64,000 nt of DNA from Elymus sibiricus (GCA_039707655.1 CM077676.1:432861379-432925378); one strand, 5' to 3'; shown: positions 9,818-21,958, numbered from the stretch's first letter. A program made the numbers and translations. Notes: a model not told the origin generated them from the sequence alone.

Positions 9818-12330
9818 TGTGAAACCCCGATTCAGAGAACCGGAGGCCCTCGTGTTCCAGCCCAGAGATCTATGTCTTCTGGAACACGGCTATAGCTTGG
9901 TATAGAATAACCATGATTTAATAGAGTACTAAAAGGATACATGGAGTTATGATACAATACTCTTGCTCAGCAAGGTAATACAATAAGAGTAGTAGTGCTC
10001 GGTTATTGTTCCACGATCTAGTGGCTAACGAAACACTAGAGGTGGAGAGGATATGACACAACGGAAGGCGGGACACTGGTGGGGCTCCAATCCAAAGGGA
10101 CACTGCTGGGACACAATCTAGCTCTCGCTCTCGACGTCCTTCTATGGAGCTTCTCCTGCATCTGGCATGATAAGCCAGGTGAGTACTTTGAATGTACTTG
10201 CAAGCTCACAAACAAACTAAAGGCAAGCAAGCAAGCAAGAACAAGGTCAACAAACATAACGGCGAGACAAAGACTTGCATAAGTAAAACTTGCTTAAATA
10301 CTTCATAAGTCCAGTCTACTCGTTTAACGTCCGATGGACCTTCTTTCGGCCTGATCCTCGATCATCCGGCTTACAAAGTAGACTACCTGCCTAACATAAC
10401 TATCAACACTGCTGGAAATGAAAATGGGTGCCTGGTCAAATATGACTTAACACGAACGATGTCCCATTGCCGGGGACTCGGCTATTCGAATAGTTTCAAC
10501 ACACACTCTGCAGAGGCTGTATACTTTACCAACACCATGGACTATTAGTCCAACAAATCTCACTCATAGCACGGCCCTCTAACCGTGTCTCCGACCTCCC
10601 GCGGGCTAGCCCTGGGAGAGAGGATCTGGGTCCTTGCCACCCCGTGGTACAACTTATTCCCCCAGGGAATCTATCAACTTCTCTGTGCACAACTACCAAC
10701 CCAGGCTCTCTTGACTAGACGGCAACTTCCCGGCCAGAGGAAGTCTACACATCTCAGTTTCCCTGTTTGGAGGCATGCGAAAGAGACATAACTACAAATG
10801 AAATAGGGCTCTCCCATTTGGGCAAATGTGGCTATACCGAGGAGGTTTGATTCTGTGGCACTTGGATTGACTGGTTATTAAGGTTGGACTACGAAAAAGC
10901 TACTTCACGATGATCCTGTTCTAAACAACCTAGCTCAATACATTTTTCTTTCAAAAGAAAGTACTTGGAGGAGACTACTATCGTAAGTAAAGTCTTTCCC
11001 TGAAGGGTCTCCTTGTTACTACCGTTTTATTCATTTCGGTTCATGTTATCGAAAGTAGTCACTAGTTTCATTGCGAATACTAGTTCAGAAGTAACCAAGG
11101 TAAAAGAGTTAAATCTCTATAGTACTCTACTGGTGTGATACCACTTCTTATAATTAATCCCTACTCAAGCAAACAATAAGAGCATAAATAACAAAGTAAA
11201 TAAAAGCGGAAATAACCGATAATATGCAAGTTGGAACCCATGGCCTTGCAAATGCCATCAAGCAAATGGATGAAATGGCTTGCCTTGAACAAGTGGAGGG
11301 TCACAAAACTCCTGGTCTTCACCTCCTGAATTATCTCTCTCTGGAAATAATTTCAAAGCATTTTCAATAAAGAGCAAATCAACAAAACACTATCCGGAAA
11401 TTCTAGACAGTTCAAATAAATCCCAAACTTTGCCAACAGAAAGGAAATTAAATAACAAAAATAATGCAAAAATAATCAGTTGATTTGGACTTATAGTTTA
11501 GGGGATATTCATGGTCAAAGTTGGGTCAACAGAAGCATTTTAATTGATTTAAAATGAATTTCAGAAAATCCCAGGGGGTGCCACGTCGAAGGCGTATTTT
11601 TGAAATATGCTACGGCTAGCGTACCGCTTCGGGACTTAAGTGAGTCGCTAACGGGTGGGGTCCACCCGTCAGGTTCTTCTTTTAAAACACGGCCGAGGCG
11701 CGGGCGAACTCCGGCGAGGGCTCACCGGCAAGGCGAGAGGACGGCGGCTCGAGTGGGTTGGCCCACTGGAATGGTGGCTCTCCGACGAGACTTCTCGTAC
11801 CCGTGGTGTCACCTGAGGTGGTCGGACGGTGACGTTTCCTTCCTCGCGGGCGGCGGTGGCCTTCGGGTGAGCTCGAACTCCGGCGAGGGGGCTCTAATTG
11901 AGCTGGCCCGCAGGGTGGGTGTGGCCAATGGAGCGAGGTGAGGCCAGTGGTGGCGGTGGTTGGGCTCGGGGAGCCATGGGTGGAGCAAATTGAGCTAGGC
12001 TCGCCGGCGGCAGAGCTTCGCCATGGAGAAGAAGCGAGGGCGCGATAGCACGAGGGCGTCAGCCAGTAAAGGTATGGGGGGAGAAGAAGTGGTGCGAGTT
12101 GGAATGGAGGCCAAGGACCAGAGGGGGAATCCTTCTCCCATCTAGGGGGTAGGCCAAGGAAGAAGAAGAAGGAGGGGGACCTCTTCCCCTCTCTCCCGGT
12201 GGCGCCGGAGCACCGCCGGGGGAACTATCGTGGCGGCGATCTACTCCAACAACTTCGCCGTCTTCATCAACACCTCCATCACCTTCCCCCATTTATCCTC
12301 AGCGGTCCACTCTCCCGCAACCCGCTGTAC
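9818..12330 (-). repeat. 5' LTR of the iMet-primed Gypsy element, outer end lost
   Basis: The inner end is clear: plus strand TGTGAAACCCC next to the primer site. The rest matches in plan the complete chromovirus LTR at 59690-63664: a GC-rich start (here about 11600-12300), a GGGTCCACCCGTCAGG block (about 11660), an AT-rich part, a GGACTCGGCTATTCGAATAG block (10474-10493) and a GTACTCACC block near the inner end (about 10180). No outer TG terminus was found; the sequence passes into an unrelated Athila-type LTR at about 12330. The right boundary is therefore approximate. Short frames inside it (for example 11600-11941) have no recognisable product. Confidence 0.65.
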
Positions 12331-12334
12331 CCCC

Positions 12335-12974
12335 TACTTCAGTAGGGTGCTTTATGCTACATATTATTATCCAATGATGTGTTGCCATCCTATGATGTTT
12401 GAGTAGATGCGTTTTGTCCTATGGGTTGATTGATGAATTGATTGGTTTGAGTTGCATGTTTTATTTTGGTGCTTTCCTATGATGCCCACCATGCCGCGCA
12501 CATGTGTGGGATTCCCGCTGTAGGGTGTTGCAATATGTTCATGATTCGCTTACAGTGGGTTGCGAGAGTGACAGAAGCTTAAACCCGAGTAAGGGAGTTG
12601 TTGCGTATGGGATTAAAGGGGACTTTACACTTAATGTTGGGTTTTACCTTAATAATATTTAGAATTTGCGGATGCTTGCTAGAGTTCCAATCATAAGTGC
12701 ATGTGATCCAAGTACAAAAAGGATGTTAGCTTATGCCTCTCCCTCATATAAAACTGCAATAATGATTACTGATCTAGTTATCAATTGCCTAGGAAAATTT
12801 CGCACATCCTACCACCACTTTTCCACACTCGCTATATTAACTTTATTGTTCTTTTATTAAAACAGCACCTAACATTTATTTTCATGTTCTTTATTATCTT
12901 GCAAACTTATCCCATTACACCTACAAAGTAGTTTTATTCTTGTTTTAGGTAAAGCAAACGTTAGTGTGCGTAGA
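12335..12974 (+). repeat. Athila-type Gypsy LTR, left portion, split by an insertion
   Basis: This AT-rich stretch resembles the 3' half of wheat Athila-type LTRs and is interrupted at 12974 by the complete LTR element at 12975-21750. The interrupted sequence resumes at 21751: joining the flanks across a duplicated GTAGA gives an uninterrupted LTR end finishing ...ACTTGTGGGTTATCA. The left boundary near 12335 is approximate. No coding capacity is expected. Confidence 0.7.
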
Positions 12975-13413
12975 TGACGGGGTCATGTACCAGGGGTGGC
13001 TCATGACGAGGAGCCCGGCCTCACCCAAGACACGGGGCCCACCAGGCCCAGAGCAAGGAGGAAACCCTAGGGGGCAAGGACACCTTCGTGGTCTCCAAGA
13101 ATAGAGGGCGGCAGCGCCCCAGATCGCATCTGCTATGTAAGCCCTAGACCTCTCCTGCCTATATAAAGGGGGGTCTAGGGTACTCATTGATCATCTATCC
13201 ACAGATAGGAAAACTCTCGGTAGCAATCTCATCCACCATTGTAACCCCTCGCACGAGGTATCCCTCCATTATGAATCATCAAAACCAGCAGGACGTAGGG
13301 TATTACTCTCCGGAGGCCCGAACCTGGATAAACCCCTCGTGTGACCTCCGATCCATGACTTCCAGATGCGTTTGGACCCCAACCGAGGGATCTGACGGTA
13401 TTTTGCACCGTCA
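12975..13413 (+). repeat. 5' LTR of the non-autonomous element
   Basis: The repeat is 439 bp, TGACGGGGTC... to ...TTTTGCACCGTCA. A CCTATATAAAGG sequence at about 13160-13171 is a good TATA box for the retroelement promoter. The last 20 bases form a near palindrome (TGACGG...CCGTCA). It differs from the 3' copy at about 18 sites, mostly transitions. Confidence 0.95.
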
Positions 13414-13440
13414 GTTGGCGTGCCAGGCATGGGCAGCGCT
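13414..13440 (+). promoter_or_regulatory. Primer binding site region
   Basis: Directly after the 5' LTR comes GTTGGCGTGCCAGGCATGGG. This resembles the TTGGCGCGCCAGGTAGGGG primer site common in grass Gypsy elements with this LTR style. The matching tRNA was not worked out. Confidence 0.55.
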
Positions 13441-13720
13441 AGTTGGAGACCGATCTTAGATCGGATCTTTATCTGCCTCCAACGGCATGCCGCCGGGAGA
13501 GAGCCTAACCTTCAGCTCCCTGACGTTCGTCGCCGACTAGGTAGGCCGGGTCGACATCAGCCCACCGGCCAGCCCCATCACCTCGGGGTCTCCCGAGGGA
13601 CCCCGCGGCAGCCATGCTAGATCAAACAAACACGTACGCACATCGGGCCCGACGGGACCCGCGAGCTGCATCTGTCCTGCCTACAGGACGGAAACTGCAC
13701 CAACAATTCAGTTGGTCGCA

Positions 13721-15898
13721 ATGGTCTACAGCAGCTGCCGCCTCAACCAGGTGTTGGAAGATTGCCTCATCACCGACCCCGGCGTTCAAAAGGACGCCGA
13801 CGCGATCAGCGTCACCTTGGCCTCAGACAGAGAAGAAGGCAACACAGCACCTCTCTGTCTCACAAACGAGGACGAGAACGCCGGCCTCCAGCCCGTCCGC
13901 GAGGTCACCTATTCCGATCTCTGGGGGGAATCAGGATCCTCTTCGAGCTTAGCAGTCGGAGACTCCACTGACCAAGGGATGTCCCGATCTGAGGCCCCAC
14001 AAGCAATTTTCCTCCATCAAGTCATGAGGACTGAGCCAACCACGAACGTGTTGCGCGTGGCGGCTATGACGGAGGCCGCCACATCCGAGCTCCCGGCATC
14101 AGGGTCAATAACCGTCACAACACAGCTGCACACCAACCCTATACTGACGCCCCAGCCGCAGATCAGCACAGGCCTCCCAACAAGCTCACCGGCGGGCTTC
14201 ACCAGAACTACAACGGCACTCCGAAGTGCGACGTCCACACTACCACCTGTGACAGGATATGCCCTGAACTATCTCACGACACCCATCGCCGGCACCGACC
14301 CAGCTTCAAGGACGCTGGAGGCCATACGCGTGTCCCAGCTAAAAGTGCAGCTCGCACTCCAGCAAAAAGCGCTAGAGGTCTCGGCTCGCGAGGCTCGGTG
14401 GAACGAGACGATGACACATGAATGCCTACGCCGCCCACGCCGCCAATCGCAAAACCTCCTCAATGACCTCACCAACCAAGGCCGAGAGAGGGGTATCGGA
14501 TTCGACAAGCCAATCGCGGAGGCTGCACCACCACCAACCCCAGCTCGTGGTCTTCATGCAGCGGTGGCACTGCCAGATCGGCTACGAACCACACCAGGAG
14601 ACCCTAAACTCCTGGCCGACCTCACTCATGTACTCCACAGGACGGTGGAGCTCTAGGATAACATTTCGCGCTCAAGTGACAAGCTGGCAGGTACTGAAAG
14701 CGTCTTATCCGCTGCCAACCACCCAGCCCGTGAGCAACAACAAGAGTCCAGCCAGCGACCAGAGGTCGCGCCGGCAGCCGCGGTGACACACCTGCGGCAG
14801 CCAATATCGGCCGTCGCCCTACAGCAGCGGGCGACCTTACCACCCACGAGCCCGGTGCCAATCGGGCGACCTCACCATCAGCACGGCGGATGGGCAGGAG
14901 CAGAAACAAATGGGATACACCTGGGGGCTCCTCCACCAAGATTTACCTCGCTCACCTCAAGCATCGCACTAGCATGTTTCGGGCAGGAAGTGATAGCCCA
15001 CCCGTTCCCTCAACCCTTCGTCATCCGCGGAGTCGAGAAATACTCAGGCGATACAAAGCTAGACAACTGGCTGAATGGCTACCTCACGGCGGCCGAGATG
15101 GCCAATGGGGACATAGGCAATGCCCTACGGCACATACCCTTGTGCCTAACAGGACATGCGTGCTCCTGGCTCAGCGGGCTCCCTCCCAACTACATTCATA
15201 ACTGGGCAGACTTCGAGCACATGTTTCTCAACAACTTTGAGGGAACCTACCACCGCCCAGGGAGCGGAGCCGACCTCCACAACATCATTCAAGAGGACAA
15301 GGAGTCGGTGCGGGACTACATCGCGCGCTGGCTCAAAAAGAAGAACACATTGTCCAGCATCTCCGATGAGACGGCCATTGAGGCATTCGTAAGCGGCGCG
15401 CAAGACCCCCTATTCCGGCACAAGCTCAAGAAAAAGAGGGGGGAAGGCAAGCTCACATCTCTAGCCGCACTGATGAAGGTCGCCAATGATTTTGCCACAG
15501 GAGAAGAGACGGCCCGAGCAGGACGCCGACCTATGCCGGGCGCGAAGGCCGCTGAGCCCACAGGGAAAGAGGCCCCGAAGGGCCGAAACTCCAAGAACAA
15601 GGAAGAGCGCAAGCACAAAGAAGAACAAGATTCCGAGCTCGTCGGAGCGGCCAACGAAACCGATGAAGCCGGAGCCAAAAGGCAGTGCTGGAATGGCAAG
15701 CCCAGACGCAATCCTCGCACATACGAGGAAATAATTAACGGACCGTGCGTGTACCACAGCTACGGAAACCACAAGGCCCAGCACTCGACACGGGATTCGG
15801 GCTCAACGAGCAGCTCCTCCGCGAAAAGGGTAACCCAGCCGCCACAGGCAACGAGGGCGACAACACTGCAGCCCCTCCAGTACCAGCAGCAAACCTAG
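13721..15898 (+). pseudogene. Gag of the non-autonomous Tat-like element, one nonsense codon
   Basis: Two open segments (13721-14653 and 14657-15898) are in the same frame and separated only by a TAG at 14654-14656, so this is one gag of about 725 codons with a nonsense change. The N-terminal third is Thr/Pro-rich. A retrotransposon gag domain lies after about 15000: KYSGDTKLDNWLNGYLTAAE, then GHACSWLSGLPPNYIHNWAD, then ESVRDYIARWLKKKNTL. A Lys/Glu-rich stretch follows, and CVYHSYGNHKAQHS at about 15748 looks like a degenerate zinc knuckle. The protein would package the RNA. The ATG at 13721 is the first in frame. Confidence 0.8.
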
Positions 15899-15957
15899 AG
15901 CAGCAGGTGCACGGGCAGAACCAGCGAGCTTTTCCCAAAGATGTCTGAAGAGTAAAC

Positions 15958-16713
15958 ATGATCACCGAGGCGCGACGCCCGAGCAAGACCATGTGCAGGC
16001 ACCATCATACAAGGGCAAGGAGGCATTCCAGGTACCTCGAGTGGTCAGAGCAAACAATTTCTTTCGGCCAGGCCGACCACCCGGTACTTTTTCAGAGGCC
16101 AGGAAGCCTACCGCTCGTCCTCAGCTCCATAATTGGAGGCCGTTGTATCCCAGCAGTGTTGATGGACGGGGGCTCCGGAATCAACATATTGTACACGAAG
16201 ACACTAGAGCGAATAGACATACCATTAGAGGCCCTCCGCCCCTCCAATCCTGAGTTTCGGGGCATCATCCTAGGACGGAAGGCAGAACCCCTAGGGGAAA
16301 TCACACTGGAGGTCATCTTCGCCAATGGAGACAACTACAGATGCGATCTCATCAGCTTCGAAGTGGTCCCGTTTGTCGCACGATACGACGCCGTCCTGGG
16401 GAGGCCAGCTTTTGCCAAATTCATGGCCATCCCGCATTACACATACATGCAGATGAAAATGCCAGGCCCCCACGGCATCATAACACTTCATGGCTGCCCC
16501 CTGCAAGCAATCATATCAGAGAAAGCCAACCTCGAAGAGGTCACGGGATGGGGCGCAGAACGCACAAAGATACGACATGCACCCCCCGTCAATAAATTCC
16601 CAAGGTACTACTGGGAGCGCAGACCTCTCGCGGACCCAGCAGCCGAAAGGTATCTGGACCAAACAGAGCGTCAGGAAAAACCACTACGAAGGAGGGCGAA
16701 TCCCTATTGGTAG
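15958..16713 (+). CDS. Retroelement aspartic protease
   Basis: The frame is 251 codons from an ATG at 15958, in a different frame from gag. VLMDGGSGINILYTKTLERI (about residue 69) holds the retropepsin-type aspartate loop in the DGGSG form also seen at 2440 in the Tat-type pol. FRGIILGRKAEPLGEITLEV, then FVARYDAVLGRPAFAKFMAI, complete the protease fold. Normally RT would follow in frame; here the product ends about 165 residues after the active site at an Arg-rich tail, and nothing like RT follows. Expected role: processing the gag polyprotein. Clear homology to the 490-2865 pol supports the Tat-like placement. Confidence 0.8.
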   Translation: MITEARRPSKTMCRHHHTRARRHSRYLEWSEQTISFGQADHPVLFQRPGSLPLVLSSIIGGRCIPAVLMDGGSGINILYTKTLERIDIPLEALRPSNPEFRGIILGRKAEPLGEITLEVIFANGDNYRCDLISFEVVPFVARYDAVLGRPAFAKFMAIPHYTYMQMKMPGPHGIITLHGCPLQAIISEKANLEEVTGWGAERTKIRHAPPVNKFPRYYWERRPLADPAAERYLDQTERQEKPLRRRANPYW

Positions 16714-17481
16714 ACCTCCCCAACAGCAAAAGGCGGGAGGCTGGCAAAGCACGCAGGACCAACAGGACTTCCGCGACACACCTACCACTAGTAATTTTTA
16801 CTTCCTGTTATTTTCATTCCAAGACATGAATTTCCTTTTCATAAGTAAGACTTCGTGGAATAAGCATAGTTAGTTCGATCATGTATTAGACAGACAATAA
16901 AGTGATTTGTTACGCGAACACTTCTGTTCTATTACACTATATGATCGCTAAATGAAGTACACAAAGCACCAAGTACTGAAACTCCCTTGAAACTCTTTGC
17001 GGATGGTATGAGAGATCTCCTTATTTGTGACTCGGGGGCTGCATCATATTTCAGACCCTCCCCCCCCCCCCCTCGCAGCTCAGTAATAAGGGCTGCATCC
17101 AGTGACCCTTCAAAGTACAAGTATGGGGGGCTGCATTCACGGTATATAGTCCTTCAGCCGTTCCACAAAAACAAAGGTAGAAGGTCAACATGCTTACGGC
17201 CTTACCTAGTCGCTAGAGTTCAAACAAATCTTAACATATGCTGAGAACCAACCCAGAGTTCGCGGCCAACGTTAATGCAATAGGGCACAGACCAGCATGC
17301 CGAGCTCACAAGGGGTCCTCGTCCACATGGCCAACGCTAGAACGCGCATATTTGGTCGGGCAAGGGCATTCTCCCAGCGGATATTAAGAAGTCATACAAC
17401 ACAACAAATGGCAGGTTCTAAAACAATCACCAACAATAAGTTAACATAGTATGATACACAAAGTACTTTCATAATGTTTTC
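16714..17481 (+). other. Internal non-coding stretch of the LTR element
   Basis: This lies between the plus-strand protease and the 3' end of the antisense gene. It holds a C10 run near 17061 and short frames only. It is where RT, RNase H and integrase would lie in a complete element; no trace of them was seen. Confidence 0.6.
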
Positions 17482-20400
17482 TTAAATTTTCGCTCTACGA
17501 GCCACCCGCACTGGGACGCCTTTTAATGATACTTTGCAGGGGACAGACCCCAGCAGCATATTCGGACTCCCAGCAGGAGGCCTCATAATCGACCAAAGGT
17601 TGGTACTGGGGTACTGAGCCCGGACGCCGGCCAGCACCTGACGAGCTTCCTCGAAGGCCGCAGAGTAAATCCAGTCCTCCAGTTGATTGGAGGAATCCGC
17701 AAGCAACTCAAGGACGACCTCAAGGTCGGAAGACAGGCCCGGATGACCCGCGAACAACGTCCCAGCAACGACCCCTAGCACGGTGGTCATCCGCTCTGCC
17801 ACTGCGGCAACCTCCCGAAGCCACTCTTCCGCATCATCAATCTAGATGGCGGGCAACGGGGCTGCAAAAACAAAGCAATAGAAGATCAATATTGGAAGGA
17901 CTCACAGTCAAAGCACCAAGTGCACGGGACATCATCGTACGCACCTCGGGCGACCGCTGGGCCTCGGCAAGCTGAACCGCAACGTCCTCACCATCCTTCT
18001 CCAACCGAGCAATTTTCTGCTCGGCCTCCTGGGCAGCCTACACATGCAAGGCAGCATCCTTTTCCGCGGCATCCAACTGACATTGAAGCAAGGCCTGGCG
18101 GTCCTTGCTTTCCTCGAGATCGGTACGGAGGGCGCGGCAGGTCTCCTGCTCTCGCAGAAGGCCGGCCTCAAGCTCCCGTTTTGCGGTCAGCGCCATCTCC
18201 AGCTCCACTCGGGCAACCCGCTCGGCCTCCTCTGCACGCTGACGGGCCTGTGCAGCATCCTCCGCATTCTTCCTGAGGGTCACCGCGGTCTCCACAGCTA
18301 CGCAACGAATAACAAGCACCTTCCGTCATCAGCACGGACGGACTAACCCAGGCACAACAAAGGAGATCCAAACTTAAATGACGAGGCATCAAGATCATGT
18401 TGCAGCCCATCGCCCTGGTGCTGCAACGCCGCAATCTGCGACTCCAGTTCAAAAATCTGCGCCGCGCGTTTGTGGCTCGCCTCGAAAAGTGTCTGGCCAG
18501 GAAAATACAGAGAAAGTAGGCCGCATCAAATACATGAGGGACCAAGCCCGGCTAGCATAACAGCGCCGCACTCGGCCCCAGGGGCTACTACCATGCTTAC
18601 AAAGGTATCATACCTTGAAACCGGGCTCTACAGCCTGCCTGACCTCCTTCAAGGCCTCCCACAGACGCCTCAATGCTTCATCCGCGGTACTTAGGGGCAT
18701 GGCGACCTCCTGAGGGACCTCGGGCCTGAATTCCCCTGACAAGAAAGAACATGCCCGTGTCATCGCACTAGATGACGAGGCCGCCGAGCGATCCGGCCCG
18801 TCGACGGCAACCTTCACTATCGCCGCCGCTGCGGCCACACTCGCCAGAGGGAAGGCACGCGAGCCTGGAGAACCTATCCCACCGACCGGAGCAGGTGAGG
18901 AGGCCAGAACTTGGGAAGTCACCGGTTGCACACCCACTTTGTCGGCGTCCCCCGCCTCAGAGTCGGCCGCAGACTCCACGACAGTGGCTCCTGCCAAAAA
19001 ATGGTTTGCATAAGGCAGCCTCGCGGAGTGCTGCCAATAACGCCCAAAGGACAAAGGCGCAACTTACCTCGAGACCGGATCTCAACCCTAGAATGAGGGG
19101 CCTCCATAGACAACTGCGCCATCGGCACCGCCGACAGAGGCGTAGTTGCGATCGTGCCGGCCGTGGCGGGCTCTGCTGTAGACAGACCCGTCGGCCCGCT
19201 GGGAGTGGCCCTGAACACAAAGGCAGAAGGTCAACAATACCAAAGTGAATCAACAAATGAAGCCAGACCGTAGTTAGAGAGGTGGCTCACGGGGCAGCTA
19301 ACGGCGTATGCCTCCTTCACGCCGGTGTTGGAGCGATCAGAGGGATCTGCAGGCCAGGGGACTTCTGCGAGCTCCCGCGAAGCTCACGAGGGCCATGGCT
19401 GGCCGAGGACTCCTCCCTAACACCGCGACGGAGCTTCTTGAGGGGTTGGAGCGGCACCTCGGTGGCCGCCCTCTTCACCTCCTCGTTGTCGTCTTCGCCC
19501 TCATCCTCCTCGGCGTCCTCGACCTCCTCATCATCATCAACATCTACGACATCATCCTCGTCATCGTCGTCATCACTGCCCTCACCGTCACCGCTGCCGT
19601 GACGCTCGATGGAGAGGACACGCTTTCGTCGCCCTCCCGTCCCTTGGAGGCCTCCTCCGAAGCCTCTTCCGGAGGTCCTCTCTGTTTCTTGGCGGCCCCG
19701 GTCCCTGCACGGGAGGGCCCGGGAGAGGCCGCGGTCATAAGAGCGGCCATGGCGGGGCTAACTTGCTGCTCCGGAAGCAGGGGCTCTGAGCTGAAGGCCT
19801 CAAAGGCAGCAAATTCCTGACAAGAAAAACAAAGAAAATTACGATACGGCCTCTCGGCCTCCAACAGCAAGGGAACCGTGAAGAGATGCTTACGCTGCCC
19901 GGAAGGAGGTCGGCCGAGAAGGGCAGAATGGCCTTCTTGTGAGACTTGGCGATGGCGTCAGGCCCCACCAGGAAGCTGAGGTAGACGTCGATGGCCTTGG
20001 GGTCCAGCTCCTCTTGGGAGACCCGCGCAGGGTCCTTCGAGCCTGCGTAACGTGACATCAGGAGCCCCCGGGCCTGCAGCGGCAATACCCGACGTGCCAC
20101 CCAGGTGCGCACGATATAACCTCCTATCAGCCCGCCCTTCTTCAGGCGAGCGGTGGCCTCCGCCAAAGCTTTGACCTCTGGTGTCGGCTTGGTCAGCGGG
20201 GCCCATGATCACAGCTTCTGCGGGGACTCATTCATAAAAGTCGGCAGGTCTTCGCCGAGGCCCTCCACGTAGAACCAAGACTTGTGCCACTCCCGAACGG
20301 ACTTCGGGAGGTCGAAGGAGAAGAACGTGGAGTTGGGGCGAAGCTGCAGGATGGCACCTCCGAGGTCACAGACGGCGCTTTCGTTCGTCTGAACGCAGAC

Positions 20401-20865
20401 CCGGAAAAAGTAGTGGAACAGCACGAAGTGGGGAGCTGTCCCGAGGTAGCACTCACAAAAAGTGATGAAATTGGCGATGTGGAGCACCCCGTTGGGCGGA
20501 ATGTGGTGCAACTGACAGCCGAAGAAGTACAAGAGGCCCCGCACGAAGGGATGGAGCGGGAAGCCAAGCCCCCGCCCAAAATAGCCCAAGCACAAGACGT
20601 GCTCGCCTTCGCGAGGCTCCGGCGGGATCTCTCCGGTCGGAAGCCGGACGCTCAGATCCGCCGGCATGAGGAGATCGTCTTTGTACCCTTGGATCTCGCC
20701 TTCCATGGTCACGGAGGGAAACCATTTCCCGGTGGACTTGGGGGCATCGCGCGCTGTTTTCGCCGCCCTCGTAGGTGCGGCCCGCTTCCGCTTCCCACTG
20801 GTGGCACTCGACGATGATTCCTGGCGAAGGGCTCGCTCTCCTTTCTCACTCCTAGTCCTAGCCAT
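17482..20865 (-). pseudogene. Antisense spliced gene inside the LTR element: gypsy-associated domain plus coiled coil
   Basis: An ATG at 20865 starts MARTRSEKGERAL, a basic N-terminus. A domain with GLGFPLHPFVRGLLYFFGCQ and then GVLHIANFITFCECYLGTAP follows, the hallmark of the plant 'putative gypsy type transposon' domain (Pfam PF04195). Good GT...AG introns can be placed at 19817-19893, 19211-19290, 18991-19067, 18493-18613, 18298-18373 and 17862-17905 (only 44 nt). Exon 2 contains an acidic run; exons 5-6 form a long Glu/Ala/Arg coiled coil (AARVELEM-like, LEAGLLREQETCRALRTDLE). Breaks: TGA at 20209, a TGA near the end of exon 2, a frameshift near 19625, TAG near 18039 and TAG near 17844. 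Genes like this ride in antisense within some Tat-lineage elements; their function is unknown. Confidence 0.75.
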
Positions 20866-21299
20866 CGGCGGCGAAGGAGCGGGGGCGCGACGGGGGAAGA
20901 AGCTAAGCACGGCGGCGGCGCGTCAAAGGTTTTGGGGATAGACCCAGAGGATGAAATGAGCAGAAGCCAGGTAGGGTTTGAAACCCTCTGTTTCCCCTCT
21001 TATAGACAACCGAACCCGAAGCATCGCCCGCCCAAGACGGAACAGGAATTTTCCTCAGTTTCGGAAAGTTCATTTTTGCAGAACAATTGGTGCACCGATC
21101 ACGGCGGCATCACTGCTCTGAGATCCATGGGAAACCTAACGAGGACCCACCTGTCTACATCGAGAGGCTTTCCAGATGGACTGGGGGCTCAGGCAGGATA
21201 GCATCCGGCCTCCTGGCCAGACCAAATTCAAGAAGATTCCGAGCAAAGTATGGGAGCCCGCCGGAGGTCTCGCGAGCATCTACTGCGACCTCTGCCACG

Positions 21300-21311
21300 C
21301 TCGGGGGCTAC
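21300..21311 (+). promoter_or_regulatory. Polypurine tract
   Basis: CTCGGGGGCTAC lies directly before the 3' LTR and is the likely start site for plus-strand DNA synthesis. The same ACTCGGGGGCTGCAT style occurs at 17031 as a decoy. Confidence 0.55.
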
Positions 21312-21750
21312 TGACGGGGTCCTATACCAGGGGTGGCTCACGACGAGGAGCCCGGCCTCGCCCAAGACACGGGGGCCACCAGGCCCAGAGCAAGGAGGAA
21401 ACCCTAGGGGGCGAGGACACCTTCGTGGTCTCCAAGAATAGAGGGCGGCAGCGTCCCAGATCGCATTTGCTATGTAAGCCCTAGACCTATCTTGCCTATA
21501 TAAAGGGAGGTCTAGGGTACTTATTGATCATCTATCCATAGATAGGAAAACTCTCGGTAGCAATTTCATCCACCATTGTAACCCCTCGCACGAGGTATCC
21601 CTCCATTATGAATCATCAAAACCAGCAGGATGTAGGGTATTACTCTCCGGAGGCCCGAACCTAGATAAACCCCTCGTGTGACCTCCGATCCATGACTTCC
21701 AGCTGCGTTTGGACCCCTACCGAGGGATCTGACGGTATTTTGCACCGTCA
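21312..21750 (+). repeat. 3' LTR of the non-autonomous element
   Basis: The repeat is 439 bp, same ends as the 5' copy, followed by the GTAGA duplication and then the resumed Athila-type LTR. TATA box CCTATATAAAGG at about 21497-21508. Confidence 0.95.
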
Positions 21751-21872
21751 GTAGAGTTGTATTGGTGGTCGATAGAACTTGAAGAGAATATAAATTCTAC
21801 CTTTATCTTCTCGTTGGGTTCGACACTCTTATCGAAAAAGGCTACAAACGATCCCCTAGACTTGTGGGTTAT

Positions 21873-21874
<2 letters not shown>
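21751..21874 (+). repeat. Athila-type Gypsy LTR, right portion
   Basis: This completes the LTR interrupted at 12974. It reads on from the GTAGA duplication and ends CCCCTAGACTTGTGGGTTATCA at 21874, nearly the same terminus as the inner end of the LTR at 6038. No primer site follows; a microsatellite begins at once, so this is a 3' LTR, a solo LTR or a truncated copy. Confidence 0.75.

Positions 21875-21876
<2 letters not shown>

Positions 21877-21958
<82 letters not shown>

Larger units (their letters stand above)
12975..21750 (+). mobile_element. Complete LTR retrotransposon lacking RT and integrase, with an antisense gene
   Basis: The element is 8776 bp with 439-bp LTRs (12975-13413 and 21312-21750), each starting TGACGG and ending CCGTCA, and a perfect 5-bp target duplication GTAGA at 12970-12974 and 21751-21755. 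Plus-strand genes are gag (13721-15898) and an aspartic protease (15958-16713). No RT, RNase H or integrase was found. The 3' half carries a spliced gene on the opposite strand (20865 to 17482). The two LTRs differ at about 18 of 439 sites, roughly 4%, so the insertion is not recent. The gag and DGGSG protease resemble those of Tat-lineage elements, so it is best read as a non-autonomous Tat-like element that would need enzymes from a relative. Confidence 0.9.

Noticed and set aside
12521..12532. GGGTGTTGCA as the outer end of the Gypsy LTR starting at 9818
   Set aside because: The sequence around it reads as the interior of the neighbouring Athila-type LTR, which continues unbroken through this point.
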